Shown: positions 37,376 to 47,900 of the stretch, in pieces
How the letters are laid out: every line of letters starts with the position of its first letter
Position numbering within the stretch: the first letter of the stretch is position 1
Notes under the pieces: model-generated
Databases searched by the model: none
Seen by the model: only the letters and a program-made list of their open reading frames with translations
What the model was told of the DNA's origin: nothing
NCBI RefSeq assembly: GCF_001767295.1
Contig: NZ_CP014944.1
Span: 4,619,315-4,683,314, forward strand
Source of the DNA: Colwellia sp. PAMC 20917
GTDB lineage: Bacteria; Pseudomonadota; Gammaproteobacteria; Enterobacterales; Alteromonadaceae
Reading direction: 5' to 3'
Length of the DNA: 64,000 nucleotides
Position numbers and translations under genes: made by a program

Positions 37376-38088
37376 CATTGTTAGGTTTAGAGTTCAGCCC
37401 TTATTTTTTATTCTATCTTTAGTCATTATGTTAGTTGGTATAGCAACAATTATTCAATTAAAAGGTGACTTCGGTTAACAAAGAAGTGAAATTTATCTTG
37501 GTACTAGGTGCTTTACTGTAAATAATAAAGAATAGCTTTAAAATTATATACGCCATAAGGTTGCTATGGCGTTTATATCTTTAAATATTGAATGCCTAAT
37601 TAACGTATGAACTCGAATCTCCAAAAAATTTTTCTAGTTGAACATGATATGAGTAAGCTAGGTGTTTCTTCTGCGATTCTTTCAAAAGCTGTAAAGCTCA
37701 AAGGTGAGGAATTTAATTTAATAAGGCTACACTCAGTCATTGGAGAATAAATCCTAAAATATATTGACGTTAACTTCCCACTAGCAACTATTGCTCGAAA
37801 GCATCATGAAAGGGTAGATGGTTCAGGTTATCCAGATGGGTTTATAGATCATTAAATACTTTTAGAAGCCCGAATTATTGTCGTAGCTGATGTTGTTGAT
37901 GAATGCGTTTATCTAGAACATATAGAAAGCAAGTGGGTTTGCCTGCGGCTATTGATGAACTAAATAAAAATAAAGGTATTTTGTATGACCCAAACGTTGT
38001 CGGTGCCTGTTACCCGCTTTATAAGAGCAACAAACTTAACAGTTCTCACGCAGAAAATTTACAGGAGGAAAATAGAGGTAAGTCCTAA
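37376..38088 (+). pseudogene. broken HD-GYP (cyclic-di-GMP phosphodiesterase) gene
   Basis: A hydrophobic stretch FFILSLVIMLVGIATIIQLKGDFG near 37400-37480 resembles a lost membrane sensor. From 37607 the HD-GYP domain is readable: EHDMSKLGVSSAILSKAVKLKGEEFNLIRLHSVIGE, stop at 37748, then ILKYIDVNFPLATIARKHHERVDGSGYPDGFIDH, stop at 37853, then ARIIVVADVVDE, then a frameshift near 37900 to SRTYRKQVGLPAAIDELNKNKGILYDPNVVGAC. Two in-frame stops plus one frameshift and loss of canonical HDIGK make this a pseudogene. Confidence 0.85.
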
Positions 38089-38222
38089 TATACCTGTGTT
38101 CAAGTATCTTCATTAATAACAGGTATATACCCTAGTAACTTGTCGACATTATTCAAAGAAGCAACTATTGTTATAACTATTAACCATTTAGTGACTAAGA
38201 CAACAGAGATTATCAAACGCAC

Positions 38223-40127
38223 ATGGCTTTACAATTATTACATAAAGTTTTCATATTATACTTAAGTATTGCAATGGGATTGATTACCCTATTTCTTGCC
38301 CCCTCAACATTTGCGGCAAATACCATAGAAATTGAGCAACGCTTTCTTCAGCTCGAAAATGCAGAGCTAATTGGTACTATGAAAGAATATCGTCACAGTA
38401 TGCGCGAACTGCAGATTTGGTTAGCTCCCGATAATGATAAACAACAAAATCGCTTTAACGCCTTAGATTGTTGGATGCTACAAGCTGATACATCGGAATT
38501 ACTTCAGTCCGCAATCAAGAAAGCTAATGCCTATCTTTCAAAAGCAATAGCGCAGGAAGACAAACGCGCTCAGTCTGATTTAACCCTTTGTCGTGGCTCA
38601 TTCTATGAAGCAGCTTCTGATAATGTTTCAGCAAAGAGTGATTACAATACTGCTTTACAAATAGCGACTGAAATTAACAATTCAAAGCTGATTGCTGATG
38701 CCTTATCGACTCGGGCATCGTTAGCCGCACTTAACGGCGATTTAGCACAAGCACTGGAAGATTTTCAGCTTGCACAAACCCACTACGAATTAGCAAATAT
38801 ACCTTATTGGATTTACTATAATTTAGGAGAAATAGGTAATACTTACCGTCGTATGGGTGATTTTCAGCGGGCATTAACCCTGATGAAGGAAGTTGAACAA
38901 TTTAATGAACAAAGAGGCGATTTAGAAGCAGTTAATGATACACGTTATGTACGTGCGCTGATTATGGATGATCTTGGCAATCACACATTAGCCCAAGAAC
39001 TTTACACCACCTTGTTGACCAACGCCTATAAGAGTGGTGATAAAGCATTAATCTCAACAATGCTTGTTGCCAAAGCTGATTCTCTGTTGCAAGCAAATAA
39101 AACTACAGAAGCAAAAAGCCTACTCAACGAAGCTGAGCCTATGCTAGATCCAAGATTTGATCCTTATAGTTGGTCGCTGTGGCACTTATTTAATGCGAAA
39201 GCTGACTACGCTGATGGTAATTATGAATCAGCGTTAGTACATATAAAAAGCGCTGAGCCAAGTATGAGTAATCAGGATAATTTTCGTTACTTAGCGTGGA
39301 TTCAGAATGTAAAAGCGAAAACGTTGGCTAAACTTGGAGATTGGCAACAAGCATATCAAGCTAATGTCGCCTATAACAACACTAAAGAATTACTAGCAAG
39401 CAAACTACGTGAGCAAAATACCACACGCATGCGCATAGAATTCGATGCCGGCCGCAAAGAAGTTGAGAATAAAACGCTTAAAGCTGAGCAGACCGTTCAG
39501 CAAGCTCGTTTGCAATCACTAGAAGAACGTAAACGTTGGCAAGCCCTAGTGATTGGCTTATCACTGATTTTATTGATCTTGATATTGATCTGGGCATATC
39601 GTCAATTTATGCGTGCACGTTTAATGCATGGCATGGCAATGACCGATGAGTTAACCCGTCTACCAAACAGACGCAGTATTCAGACAAAAGCATTACAGGC
39701 CATGAATGCTGCTCGTGACGCCAAGACTCCAATGAGTTTATTAGTATTTGACGTTGATTACTTCAAACGTATTAATGATACTTGGGGCCATGAGACCGGT
39801 GATCGTGTGCTACAAAAAATATCAACCGCAGCAGAACTTGCCATGCGAAAAAACGATTGTGTCGGTCGCACTGGCGGCGAAGAGTTCATGGTGGTTTTAC
39901 CTGATTCTACACTAGACAGTGCAGCAGAGATTGCACAACGTTTATGTGACTGCATTGCCGCAATAGATATGAAAGAAATTGATGATGATCTGGTGGTTAC
40001 TATTAGCTTAGGTGTTGCCCAACTCAGTGACATTGATACTACTGTGTCGTTGCTAACTCAGCGAGCAGATAATGCATTGTATCGAGCAAAAGACTCAGGA
40101 CGAAATCGAGTTGAAGTTGAGAGATAA
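38223..40127 (+). CDS. diguanylate cyclase with periplasmic TPR sensor
   Basis: 634 residues. Signal-anchor helix at about 8-30, a periplasmic TPR solenoid (about 70-400; for example IYYNLGEIGNTYRRMGDFQRALTLMKEVEQF), a coiled coil, a membrane helix near 440-458 (LVIGLSLILLILILIWAY) and a GGDEF domain with GRTGGEEFMVVLP. The RxxD inhibitory site (RKND) precedes it, so the enzyme should make cyclic-di-GMP with product feedback. TPR-GGDEF proteins of this layout are common in Shewanella and Colwellia relatives. Confidence 0.9.
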   Translation: MALQLLHKVFILYLSIAMGLITLFLAPSTFAANTIEIEQRFLQLENAELIGTMKEYRHSMRELQIWLAPDNDKQQNRFNALDCWMLQADTSELLQSAIKKANAYLSKAIAQEDKRAQSDLTLCRGSFYEAASDNVSAKSDYNTALQIATEINNSKLIADALSTRASLAALNGDLAQALEDFQLAQTHYELANIPYWIYYNLGEIGNTYRRMGDFQRALTLMKEVEQFNEQRGDLEAVNDTRYVRALIMDDLGNHTLAQELYTTLLTNAYKSGDKALISTMLVAKADSLLQANKTTEAKSLLNEAEPMLDPRFDPYSWSLWHLFNAKADYADGNYESALVHIKSAEPSMSNQDNFRYLAWIQNVKAKTLAKLGDWQQAYQANVAYNNTKELLASKLREQNTTRMRIEFDAGRKEVENKTLKAEQTVQQARLQSLEERKRWQALVIGLSLILLILILIWAYRQFMRARLMHGMAMTDELTRLPNRRSIQTKALQAMNAARDAKTPMSLLVFDVDYFKRINDTWGHETGDRVLQKISTAAELAMRKNDCVGRTGGEEFMVVLPDSTLDSAAEIAQRLCDCIAAIDMKEIDDDLVVTISLGVAQLSDIDTTVSLLTQRADNALYRAKDSGRNRVEVER

Positions 40128-40195
40128 ATGCCTGAGTAGCAATAACACTTGTAGATAGGACTTCCAGATAATTGGTCGACATTGGTTTTATTACT

Positions 40196-40250
40196 TTTTT
40201 ATCGAACATCGTCGAGAAAACCCAGTGATCTTTAGTCGCTGGGTAGTTCA
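40196..40250 (+). repeat. REP-like palindromic repeat, copy B
   Basis: CGTCGAGAAA, then stem CCCAGTGA/TCGCTGGG around a TCTTTAG loop, then TAGTTCA. It shares flanks and loop core with copy A at 19279 while the stem bases differ in a compensatory way. The preceding TTTTATCGAACATCGTC also occurs near 4465-4481, without the hairpin. Confidence 0.6.
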
Positions 40251-40639
40251 TTTGCCAACTTTCAGATCAACTCCCACGGTTTCATCATTGTAAACCTTTT
40301 AAACATCAGCTGCTAGGTGACTTTCTGCTGATAGTTTTTGTCGCTTGGCTGATATCTAAAAACCTTAATGGAGCAGTCCAAATTAAGATTAAAATCCTAC
40401 CTCTCATACGGACTCCACGTGTTTTGCAACTAATAATGTCACATTAAACATAATAATATGCGGTCGTATATACGGCTTATTATTGAGATAGGTACTCTCT
40501 AGCCTCTGATGTTTGTGCTCTTATTATCCTTTTCGATATGGCAGTCTTTATGACTTTCGAGATAGACAGATTTTAATCGGTTGGTCTAACCGTTTATGCT
40601 GAATCCTTATTGTAAAATTAATTTTATTCCTTTAAATCA
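40251..40639. other. intergenic region, no gene seen
   Basis: About 390 AT-rich bases between the diguanylate cyclase gene and the transposase-like remnant. No reading frame with recognisable content. Confidence 0.4.
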
Positions 40640-40739
40640 TTATGCTGCAACTAATTGTTGTTGCTCATATTTACTTTCATGCCTGAGCATTGCCCAAGCA
40701 GTTCTAACGGTTTTATCATACGTTGATTTTACTCCTTGT
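40640..40739 (-). pseudogene. possible IS110-type transposase C-terminal remnant
   Basis: The minus strand encodes QGVKSTYDKTVRTAWAML, then RHESKYEQQQLVAA and a stop. The K-T-V-R-T-A-W-A-M-L block resembles the end of IS110-family transposases (usually ANKTVRTAWALL). Only about 33 residues are recognisable. No inverted repeats or further transposase blocks seen, so this is tentative. Confidence 0.4.
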
Positions 40740-41050
40740 GTTAAAAATAAAATAGTAAGTCCATGAGGTTTTGTGTGCTCTTTTATCGACTTTGTCGGTG
40801 TTTGTGTTCGTTTTTAGCTTTTTGTATCGGTGATTTTGTCGTTTATGCAAAATAATTGGTGTTTATATTTGTTTTTTAAGCTAAGTTAGTTATAGTCAAC
40901 GAACCTTAACGAAGTAGATGCTCGTTTATTACAAAATATTCTTATTTATTTTGTGCTAAAAGTGGCGCTTTTCAGTATTTCACTCTCAGGTGATTTTTCT
41001 GCAAGTATTAATCTGCTGAATATTAATTTCGACAATATTTTTAAATAGAT
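40740..41050. other. region upstream of the chemotaxis operon
   Basis: About 310 bases that must hold the promoter of the operon starting at 41051. I see no sigma-28 or sigma-54 site clear enough to call. Confidence 0.4.
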
Positions 41051-41350
41051 GTGAGAATTATTTTGGAAGATTCAACAATAAAATTACCATCAGAGTTGAC
41101 CATTGCTCAAGTGGATAAATACAGAAATATATTTCTCGATATTATTGATAAAAATGATGTTTTAGTGATTGATGATAGTCGTTTAAAACGAATTGATACT
41201 GTTGGGGTGCAACTCTTACTTTCCACGATTACTTGCATAGCTTTTCAACAAAAAACACTGACTTGGCACTCAAAATCCGATGCTATAAAAGAAAGCATAA
41301 AACAACTGGGCTTAAATGAAGCCATTTTTACTCAATATTTGAATGTTTAA
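41051..41350 (+). CDS. STAS domain protein, first gene of chemotaxis operon
   Basis: 99 residues from GTG (a TTG 12 bases later is an alternative). Fold pattern of STAS/anti-sigma-antagonist proteins: KLPSELTIAQVDKYRNIFLDII, LVIDDSRLKRIDTVGVQLLLSTITCIAFQ. The usual phospho-Ser position DSxG reads DTVG, so a Thr could replace it or the domain may be purely a binding module. STAS genes head several related che operons in marine gammaproteobacteria. Confidence 0.8.
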   Translation: MRIILEDSTIKLPSELTIAQVDKYRNIFLDIIDKNDVLVIDDSRLKRIDTVGVQLLLSTITCIAFQQKTLTWHSKSDAIKESIKQLGLNEAIFTQYLNV

Positions 41351-41393
41351 CATTATCTTTGATAAAAGCACAGCATGAAAAAGGAATAATAGT

Positions 41394-41756
41394 ATGACCA
41401 AAGTTTTAGTTGTTGATGACTCAAATTCAATCAGAAATATGGTGAGTTTTACCCTGAAAAGTGCAGGATATGAAGCCACTGAAGCAGTAGATGGCCTAGA
41501 AGGGCTTAATAAAGGAAAAGCTGGAAGCTTTGATTTGGTTATCTCCGACGTCAACATGCCGAATATGGACGGTATTACCCTTTGCAAAGAATTACGACAA
41601 CTACCCCAATTTAAATTCACCCCTATTTTAATGTTAACCACTGAAAGCTCTACTGAAATGAAAATGCGTGGTAAAACCGCTGGTGCAACCGGTTGGTTAG
41701 TTAAGCCATTTAATCCAGAGAAGTTACTGGCAACCATTAAACGCGTTGTAAGGTGA
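41394..41756 (+). CDS. cheY: CheY response regulator
   Basis: 120-residue single receiver: D8/D9 pocket, phospho-acceptor D52 in ISDVNMPNMDG, switch Thr82/Thr83 in LMLTTESS and K104 in VKPFNPEKL. Directly upstream of cheA (4-base gap). Expected to carry the signal from CheA; whether it reaches flagellar motors or another output depends on the operon class. Confidence 0.92.
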   Translation: MTKVLVVDDSNSIRNMVSFTLKSAGYEATEAVDGLEGLNKGKAGSFDLVISDVNMPNMDGITLCKELRQLPQFKFTPILMLTTESSTEMKMRGKTAGATGWLVKPFNPEKLLATIKRVVR

Positions 41757-41760
41757 TCAT

Positions 41761-43860
41761 ATGAGTGTTGATCTATCTCAATTTATTCCAAGTTTTCTTG
41801 AAGAAAGCTTTGAAGGACTAGAATTAATGGAGTCTAGTCTACTGAATTTAGACGCAGGCGATACTGAAACTATTCATTCAATTTTTCGTGCTGCACATTC
41901 CATTAAAGGTGGTGCTGGTACTTTTGGTTTTGATAAAGTTACCGAGTTTACTCATCTTGTTGAAACCCTGTTAGATGAAATGCGAGATGGTCGACGGGAA
42001 ATAACAGAGAAAGATACTGAATTGCTTTTAATTGCTGTCGACTGCATGCGCATTCTAATAGAAGCAGCAAGAGACGATACTGATCATGATGAAGCAAAAA
42101 TAGAAAAAACAACCGCTCTTTTAGCAGAAGCCTTGGACGATGATGTCCCCTCCAGTGAAAGTGATACCCAAGAAATAGCAATTGAACCATCGAATATCAA
42201 AGGAAAAATTTGGCAGATTAGTTTTGTGCCAGATCATCATTTAGTAAAAACGGGTAACGATCCCATATTTTTGTTTAATGCCTTAGCTAGCCTTGGCGAA
42301 TTAACGGTAAAAGCTAAAACAGATGCACTACCAGCACTCAAGGATATGGATGCAGAAGAACTTTATCTTAGTTGGGAGTTAACACTCGTATCTGACGCTA
42401 GTGAAGATGACATTCGAGAAGTATTTGAATGGGTCGAGGACGAATGTACATTAGAAATTGAAGGGATCGACCCCGCTCCAAAAGTGACTGAATATGATAA
42501 AACTGATGATGTAGATATTTCATTATCTGACGATAGTGCACTACCGTTGAGCAGTTCGAACATTGTTTCAGCGGGAGAGCCCGTAAATATTGCTAAGCTT
42601 CCTGGAATTTCGGAGAAAAGTAAAACAAAAACAAAGCAAGATGTTGGCTCTATTCGTGTTGGCGTCGACAAAGTTGACTCGTTAATTAACTTAGTGGGCG
42701 AACTTGTTATTACACAATCAATGTTGTCTGAATTAGGTAATGACTTTGAAATATCAAAATTAGAAAAACTAACCTCTGGTCTAGAACAACTATTACAAAA
42801 TACCAAAGAGCTACAAGAAAGTGTGATGAAAATTCGCATGTTACCAATAAGTTTTGCCTTTAACCGTTTTCCACGTTTGGTACATGATTTAGCACTAAAA
42901 ACGGGTAAAGAAATGGAATTGATTATTCGAGGGGAACAAACCGAACTCGATAAAACAGTCATGGAACAAATTGGTGACCCGTTAGTACATTTAGTTCGTA
43001 ATGCTGTTGACCATGGTATTGAATCTTCAGAAATTCGCTTAGCAAATGGTAAACCAATATCCGGAACTATTATTTTAGCTGCTTATCATCAAGGCGGTAA
43101 TATTGTCATCGAAATCAGTGATGATGGCGGTGGAATCAATCGAGATGCTGTGCTCAATAAAGCCATTGAAAAGGGCTTGGTTGATAGCCATGTAACATTA
43201 GCCGATAGCCAAATATTTGATTTGTTATTTGAACCTGGTTTTTCAACAGCACAAGAGGTTAGCGATATTTCTGGCCGAGGTGTTGGTATGGACGTCGTTA
43301 AAAGAAACATTCAATCACTTGGTGGTCGTATTCAAGTAGAATCCGAAAAAGGTAAAGGCTCTAAGTTTAAAGTAATCCTACCATTAACACTTGCCATATT
43401 AGATGGACAGTTAGTACGTGTTGGCACTGAAATTTATATTATTCCTCTCATTACCATTGTTGAATCATTACAAGCTAAACCAGAGCTTATCAACAGAGTT
43501 TCCGGTGATATGATCGTTTACCGTTTACGTGAAGACAACGTTCCGGTAATTCCTATTTACCAATTATTTAATTTGCCCGCCGAGACTAAAGATGTCAATA
43601 ACGCTTTATTAGTTGTAGTAGAAGCTGATGGTCAAAAAGTTGGCTTGATGGTTGATGATTTATTAGCGCAACAACAAGTTGTAATAAAGAGTTTAAAAGA
43701 TAATTACCAACAAGTTAATGGTGTTTCCGGAGCCACTATTTTAGGCGATGGCTCTGTCGCGATGATCCTCGATGTACCCGGTATGATCGCTATGGCGATG
43801 AAGCGAGCAAAAAAAATACAAAATGAACACAATACAACTGTTGAAGGAGAATTGGTTTAA
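41761..43860 (+). CDS. cheA: chemotaxis histidine kinase CheA
   Basis: 699 residues with all five domains: P1 HPt with H46 in FRAAHSIKGGAGTFGF; P2-like region about 145-235 (IWQISFVPDHHLVKTGNDPIFLFNALASLG); P3 dimerisation (VGVDKVDSLINLVGELVITQSML, about 300); P4 kinase with LVRNAVDHGIE, DDGGGIN and GRGVGMDVVK; P5 CheW-like end. Stop overlaps the CheW start by one base. Kinase at the core of the receptor array. Confidence 0.95.
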   Translation: MSVDLSQFIPSFLEESFEGLELMESSLLNLDAGDTETIHSIFRAAHSIKGGAGTFGFDKVTEFTHLVETLLDEMRDGRREITEKDTELLLIAVDCMRILIEAARDDTDHDEAKIEKTTALLAEALDDDVPSSESDTQEIAIEPSNIKGKIWQISFVPDHHLVKTGNDPIFLFNALASLGELTVKAKTDALPALKDMDAEELYLSWELTLVSDASEDDIREVFEWVEDECTLEIEGIDPAPKVTEYDKTDDVDISLSDDSALPLSSSNIVSAGEPVNIAKLPGISEKSKTKTKQDVGSIRVGVDKVDSLINLVGELVITQSMLSELGNDFEISKLEKLTSGLEQLLQNTKELQESVMKIRMLPISFAFNRFPRLVHDLALKTGKEMELIIRGEQTELDKTVMEQIGDPLVHLVRNAVDHGIESSEIRLANGKPISGTIILAAYHQGGNIVIEISDDGGGINRDAVLNKAIEKGLVDSHVTLADSQIFDLLFEPGFSTAQEVSDISGRGVGMDVVKRNIQSLGGRIQVESEKGKGSKFKVILPLTLAILDGQLVRVGTEIYIIPLITIVESLQAKPELINRVSGDMIVYRLREDNVPVIPIYQLFNLPAETKDVNNALLVVVEADGQKVGLMVDDLLAQQQVVIKSLKDNYQQVNGVSGATILGDGSVAMILDVPGMIAMAMKRAKKIQNEHNTTVEGELV

Positions 43861-44384
43861 TGGATATTCAAGCGTTAGCTAAGGACATTCCTTCTGAAGG
43901 TGAACATTCACTTGAAGGTATTGATTTTATTACCAGTGGAAAACAATACCTGACTTTTTTATTAGCGGAAGAAAACTACGCCGTTGATATATTGTGTGTA
44001 GAAGAAATTAGAAGTTGGGAGCAACCAACTAGAATACCGAACGCGTCAAATCATGTTAAAGGCGTGATCAATATGCGCGGAATTATCGTTCCAATTATTG
44101 ATTTACGCTTAAAGTTTAACATTGGTGAAGCGAACTATAGTGAAATTACTGTTGTTATTGTCTTGACCGTTGAAATCGAAGACCATTCAAGAACTATTGG
44201 TTTTGTTGTTGATGCGGTTTCCGATGTCTTAAATGCTGAAGATAATGAAATAAAAAATGCCCCGGATTTTGGTGGTTGTGTGCCTCAACAATACATCGCA
44301 GGATTAATCAATACGGGTGACAAAGTGGTCACTTTGTTGAATGTTGAAACATTGCAACTTATTGAAAAACATAAAGTAGATTAG
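43860..44384 (+). CDS. cheW: CheW coupling protein 1
   Basis: 174 residues. CheW fold: YLTFLLAEENYAVDILCVEEIRSWEQPTRIPNASNHVKGVINMRGIIVPIIDLRLKF, then GFVVDAVSDVL. An N-terminal extension of about 25 residues precedes the fold. Overlaps cheA by one base. Couples receptors to CheA. Confidence 0.95.
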   Translation: MDIQALAKDIPSEGEHSLEGIDFITSGKQYLTFLLAEENYAVDILCVEEIRSWEQPTRIPNASNHVKGVINMRGIIVPIIDLRLKFNIGEANYSEITVVIVLTVEIEDHSRTIGFVVDAVSDVLNAEDNEIKNAPDFGGCVPQQYIAGLINTGDKVVTLLNVETLQLIEKHKVD

Positions 44385-44394
44385 GTGTTATAAC

Positions 44395-44865
44395 ATGTCT
44401 GAATTAGAGCAAGAATACCTCACATTTATACTAGAAGGTGAAGAATATGGCGTCGATATTTTATGTGTGCAAGAAATTAGGGTGTGGAGTGCTGTAACCG
44501 AATTACCTAATAAACCTAATTACCTTAAAGGGGTGATTAACCTGCGGGGAATTATTATCCCTATTATCGACTTAAGGCAACGTTTTGGTAAAGAGCCTTT
44601 AGCTTATAACGAACAAACGGTAACCATCATATTACATAATCATAATACCGAAAATCCCATAGTGGTTGGTATTGTTGTTGATGCGGTTTCAGAAGTATAT
44701 AAATTTAGTCAACGTGATATTAGTCACCCACCATCCTTTGGTACTAATATTGATAGCTGTTTTTTAAAAGGGTTAGCTAGGAATGAAGATAAGCTTATTA
44801 TGTTATTAAATACCGATAGTTTATTAAACGAAAAAGAATTGTACCGTGTAGAGCTTAGAGCTTAA
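44395..44865 (+). CDS. cheW: CheW coupling protein 2
   Basis: 156 residues, second CheW fold: YLTFILEGEEYGVDILCVQEIRVWSAVTELPNKPNYLKGVINLRGIIIPIIDLRQRFG, then GIVVDAVSEVYKF. Clearly homologous to the preceding CheW but diverged, so the two may serve different receptors or positions in the array. Confidence 0.95.
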   Translation: MSELEQEYLTFILEGEEYGVDILCVQEIRVWSAVTELPNKPNYLKGVINLRGIIIPIIDLRQRFGKEPLAYNEQTVTIILHNHNTENPIVVGIVVDAVSEVYKFSQRDISHPPSFGTNIDSCFLKGLARNEDKLIMLLNTDSLLNEKELYRVELRA

Positions 44866-44912
44866 TAAAACCTATACATTTGCCGTATAAATAAAAAACG
44901 ACAGGAATTTTT

Positions 44913-47900
44913 ATGACTCCAAAACAAATTGATTTAGTGCAAGAAAGTTGGAAAAAAGTACTACCAATTGCAACGCAAGCAGCTGAAATATTTTATCAAA
45001 AGCTTTTTGCACTTGACCCCGCTTTAAAACCTTTATTTAAAAGTAATATGAGCGAGCAGGGTAATAAATTAATGACCATGCTCGATACTGCAGTAAAGTT
45101 ACTTAATTCACCAGAAAAACTAGTGCCAGCAGTACAAAAGTTAGGTGCCAGACATGTTCATTATGGTGTTAAAGAAAGCCATTACGATACGGTTGGCGCT
45201 GCTTTACTGGATACGTTAGCTGAGGGTTTAGGTGATGATTTTACGTTATCAGTTAAACGAGCATGGACAGCTGTTTATGGCGTTTTAGCAAAAACCATGA
45301 TCGATGCGGCAAAAGCAGAACAAAAAGAGACTCCTCCTTTAACTATAAATAATTCAACAATAACAGAAGAGCCGGATATGGAAAATAAAGCCAATAAAAA
45401 TGATTTAGCGGTGCGTTTACAAGGCGCATTAGATCAATCTGCAACCGCATTTATGATGATAGATAGAGAGTTCATTATAAATTATGTAAACGAAGCGACA
45501 TTGTCATTGCTCGCCAAGCATGAAGAAGTTTTTCAAATGAAGTGGCCTAGTTTTAGCGCAGAAAAATCGTCTGTATTGGGTACATGTATTGATGGCTTTC
45601 ATAAAAACCCTGAACATCAACGTAAATTACTCGATGATCCAAGTAACCTACCTTGGAAAACCGATGTCAATATTGAGTTTTTAACCTTTGAATTAAATGT
45701 TTCGGCAATTAATGATAGTGAAGGTAATTATATTGGTAATTCCATGGAATGGAAAGATGTTACTGATGTACGTATGCAAGCGAATAAAGCTATTCAATTA
45801 CAAGGCGCTGTTGAACAATCAAATACACCATCGATGATGATTGATAGAGATTTGAATATTACTTATGCCAATCCAGCGACCTTTACATTATTAAAAAAGC
45901 ACGAAGCGACGTTTCAAATTAAATATCCAGGGTTCTCCTCAGAACCAGGAAATGTTATTGGTGTATGTATTGATGGTTTTCATAAAAACCCAGCACATCA
46001 GCGTAAATTATTAGATGATCCTAGTAACTTACCGTGGAAAACCGATATTAATATTGAACATTTGATTTTTGAATTAAATGTTACGGCGATTAATGATGCC
46101 AGCGGAAAATACATTGGTAACTCAATGGAATGGAATGACGTTACTGATGCACGAGCACAGGCAAATAAAGCTGTTCAATTACAAGGTGCCGTTGAACAAT
46201 CAAATACCCCAAGCATGATGATTGATAGAGACTTCCTAATTACTTATGCTAATCCAGCGACTTTTGCATTATTAAGTAAGCATGAGGCGACGTTTCAAAT
46301 TAAATACCCAGGTTTTTCATCGAAACATGAAGCGGTTATTGGCGCCTGTATCGATGGCTTTCATAAAAACCCCGCACATCAGCGTAAATTATTAGATGAC
46401 CCTAGCAACTTACCATGGAAAACTGATATTAAAATTGAACATTTGACTTTTGAGTTAAATGTTACGGCGATTAATGATGCCAGCGGAAAATACATTGGTA
46501 ACTCGATGGAATGGAACGATGTTACTGAAATACGTTCAAAAGCAATTGAAGTGGGGCGACTAACATCTGCAGTTAACGGTATGACAACTAACTTAATGAT
46601 GGCAGAGACTACCGGTAAAATTGTTTACTGTAATCCTTCGGTATTACAGATGCTCCGTAGACGAGAAGTACAGCTTCGTACGGTACTACCTTCCTTTAAT
46701 GTTGATCGTGTTGTGGGCACTAACTTTGATTCATTTCATAAAAATCCTGCACATCAGCAAAATTTATTAGGGAATCCAGCAAATCTACCCTTTGACACTG
46801 AAATTAAGGTAGCAGGATTAACTTTCCAGCTAATTGCCATTGCTTTATTGGATGAAAATAAAAATCATGTTGGCACCGCTGTACAATGGTTAGATTTAAC
46901 TGAACAAAAAGATGGTCAAGCACAAGTAGAAAGTTTGATTTCCGCCGCTATTGACGGTGATCTTGGTCGCCGAATTGACACCAAAGAATATCAAGGTTTT
47001 ATGAAATCCTTAGGTGAAAATATTAATAACTTAATGGATACCATAGTAGAGCCTATCACTGATGCTATTAATATTGCGCAAGCCTTATCCGAGGGTGATT
47101 TGACTAAAACCATGGATGGCAAATATGGTGGAGAATTTTTAGCTCTTGCAAACGCAATGAACGGCTCGATTGAAAACCTAAGCAATATGGTCGAAGAAAT
47201 ACGCGATGCATCCACGAATGTCTTTGATGCCGCACGAGAAATCGCCGCAGGTAATGATGAACTAAGCCACAGAACGGAATCACAAGCGTCAAGTTTAGAA
47301 GAAACTGCCTCAGCAATGGAAGAGCTCACCAGTACGGTACAACAAAATGCTGAAAACTCTTCTGATGCCAGCATGCTTGCTTCATCGGTAATGGAAAAAG
47401 CTAGCAGTGGTGGTGAGGTTGTTAAAAACGCTATTCAAGCGATGAGTGATATTAATAAATCGAGTAAAAAAATTGCCGATATCATTAGTGTCATCGACGA
47501 AATAGCCTTTCAAACTAACTTGCTGGCACTTAATGCCGCGGTAGAAGCGGCGAGAGCCGGTGAACAGGGAAGAGGTTTTGCTGTTGTTGCGGCAGAGGTT
47601 CGTAATTTAGCACAACGCTCTGCGGGAGCGGCTAAAGAAATAAAAGGTTTAATTAATGACAGTGTTGAAGCTGTTGGTCAGGGAACTAAACTCGTTGACG
47701 AAACCGGCCAAACGTTCACGGACCTTGTTAACTCAATTAGCGATGTAAGTAAAATGATCGCAGATATTGACGCTGCAGGTAAAGAACAGTCAGCAGGTAT
47801 TGGTGAAGTAAGTGCCGCGGTTAGTCAAATGGATGAAATGACACAACAAAATGCTGCCTTAGTTGAAGAAGCTTCAGCGTCGAGTAAATCGATGGAAGAA

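Noticed and set aside
37903..38088. 61-codon frame as an independent small gene
   Set aside because: Its sequence is the C-terminal end of an HD-GYP domain continuing from upstream frames, so it belongs to a pseudogene.
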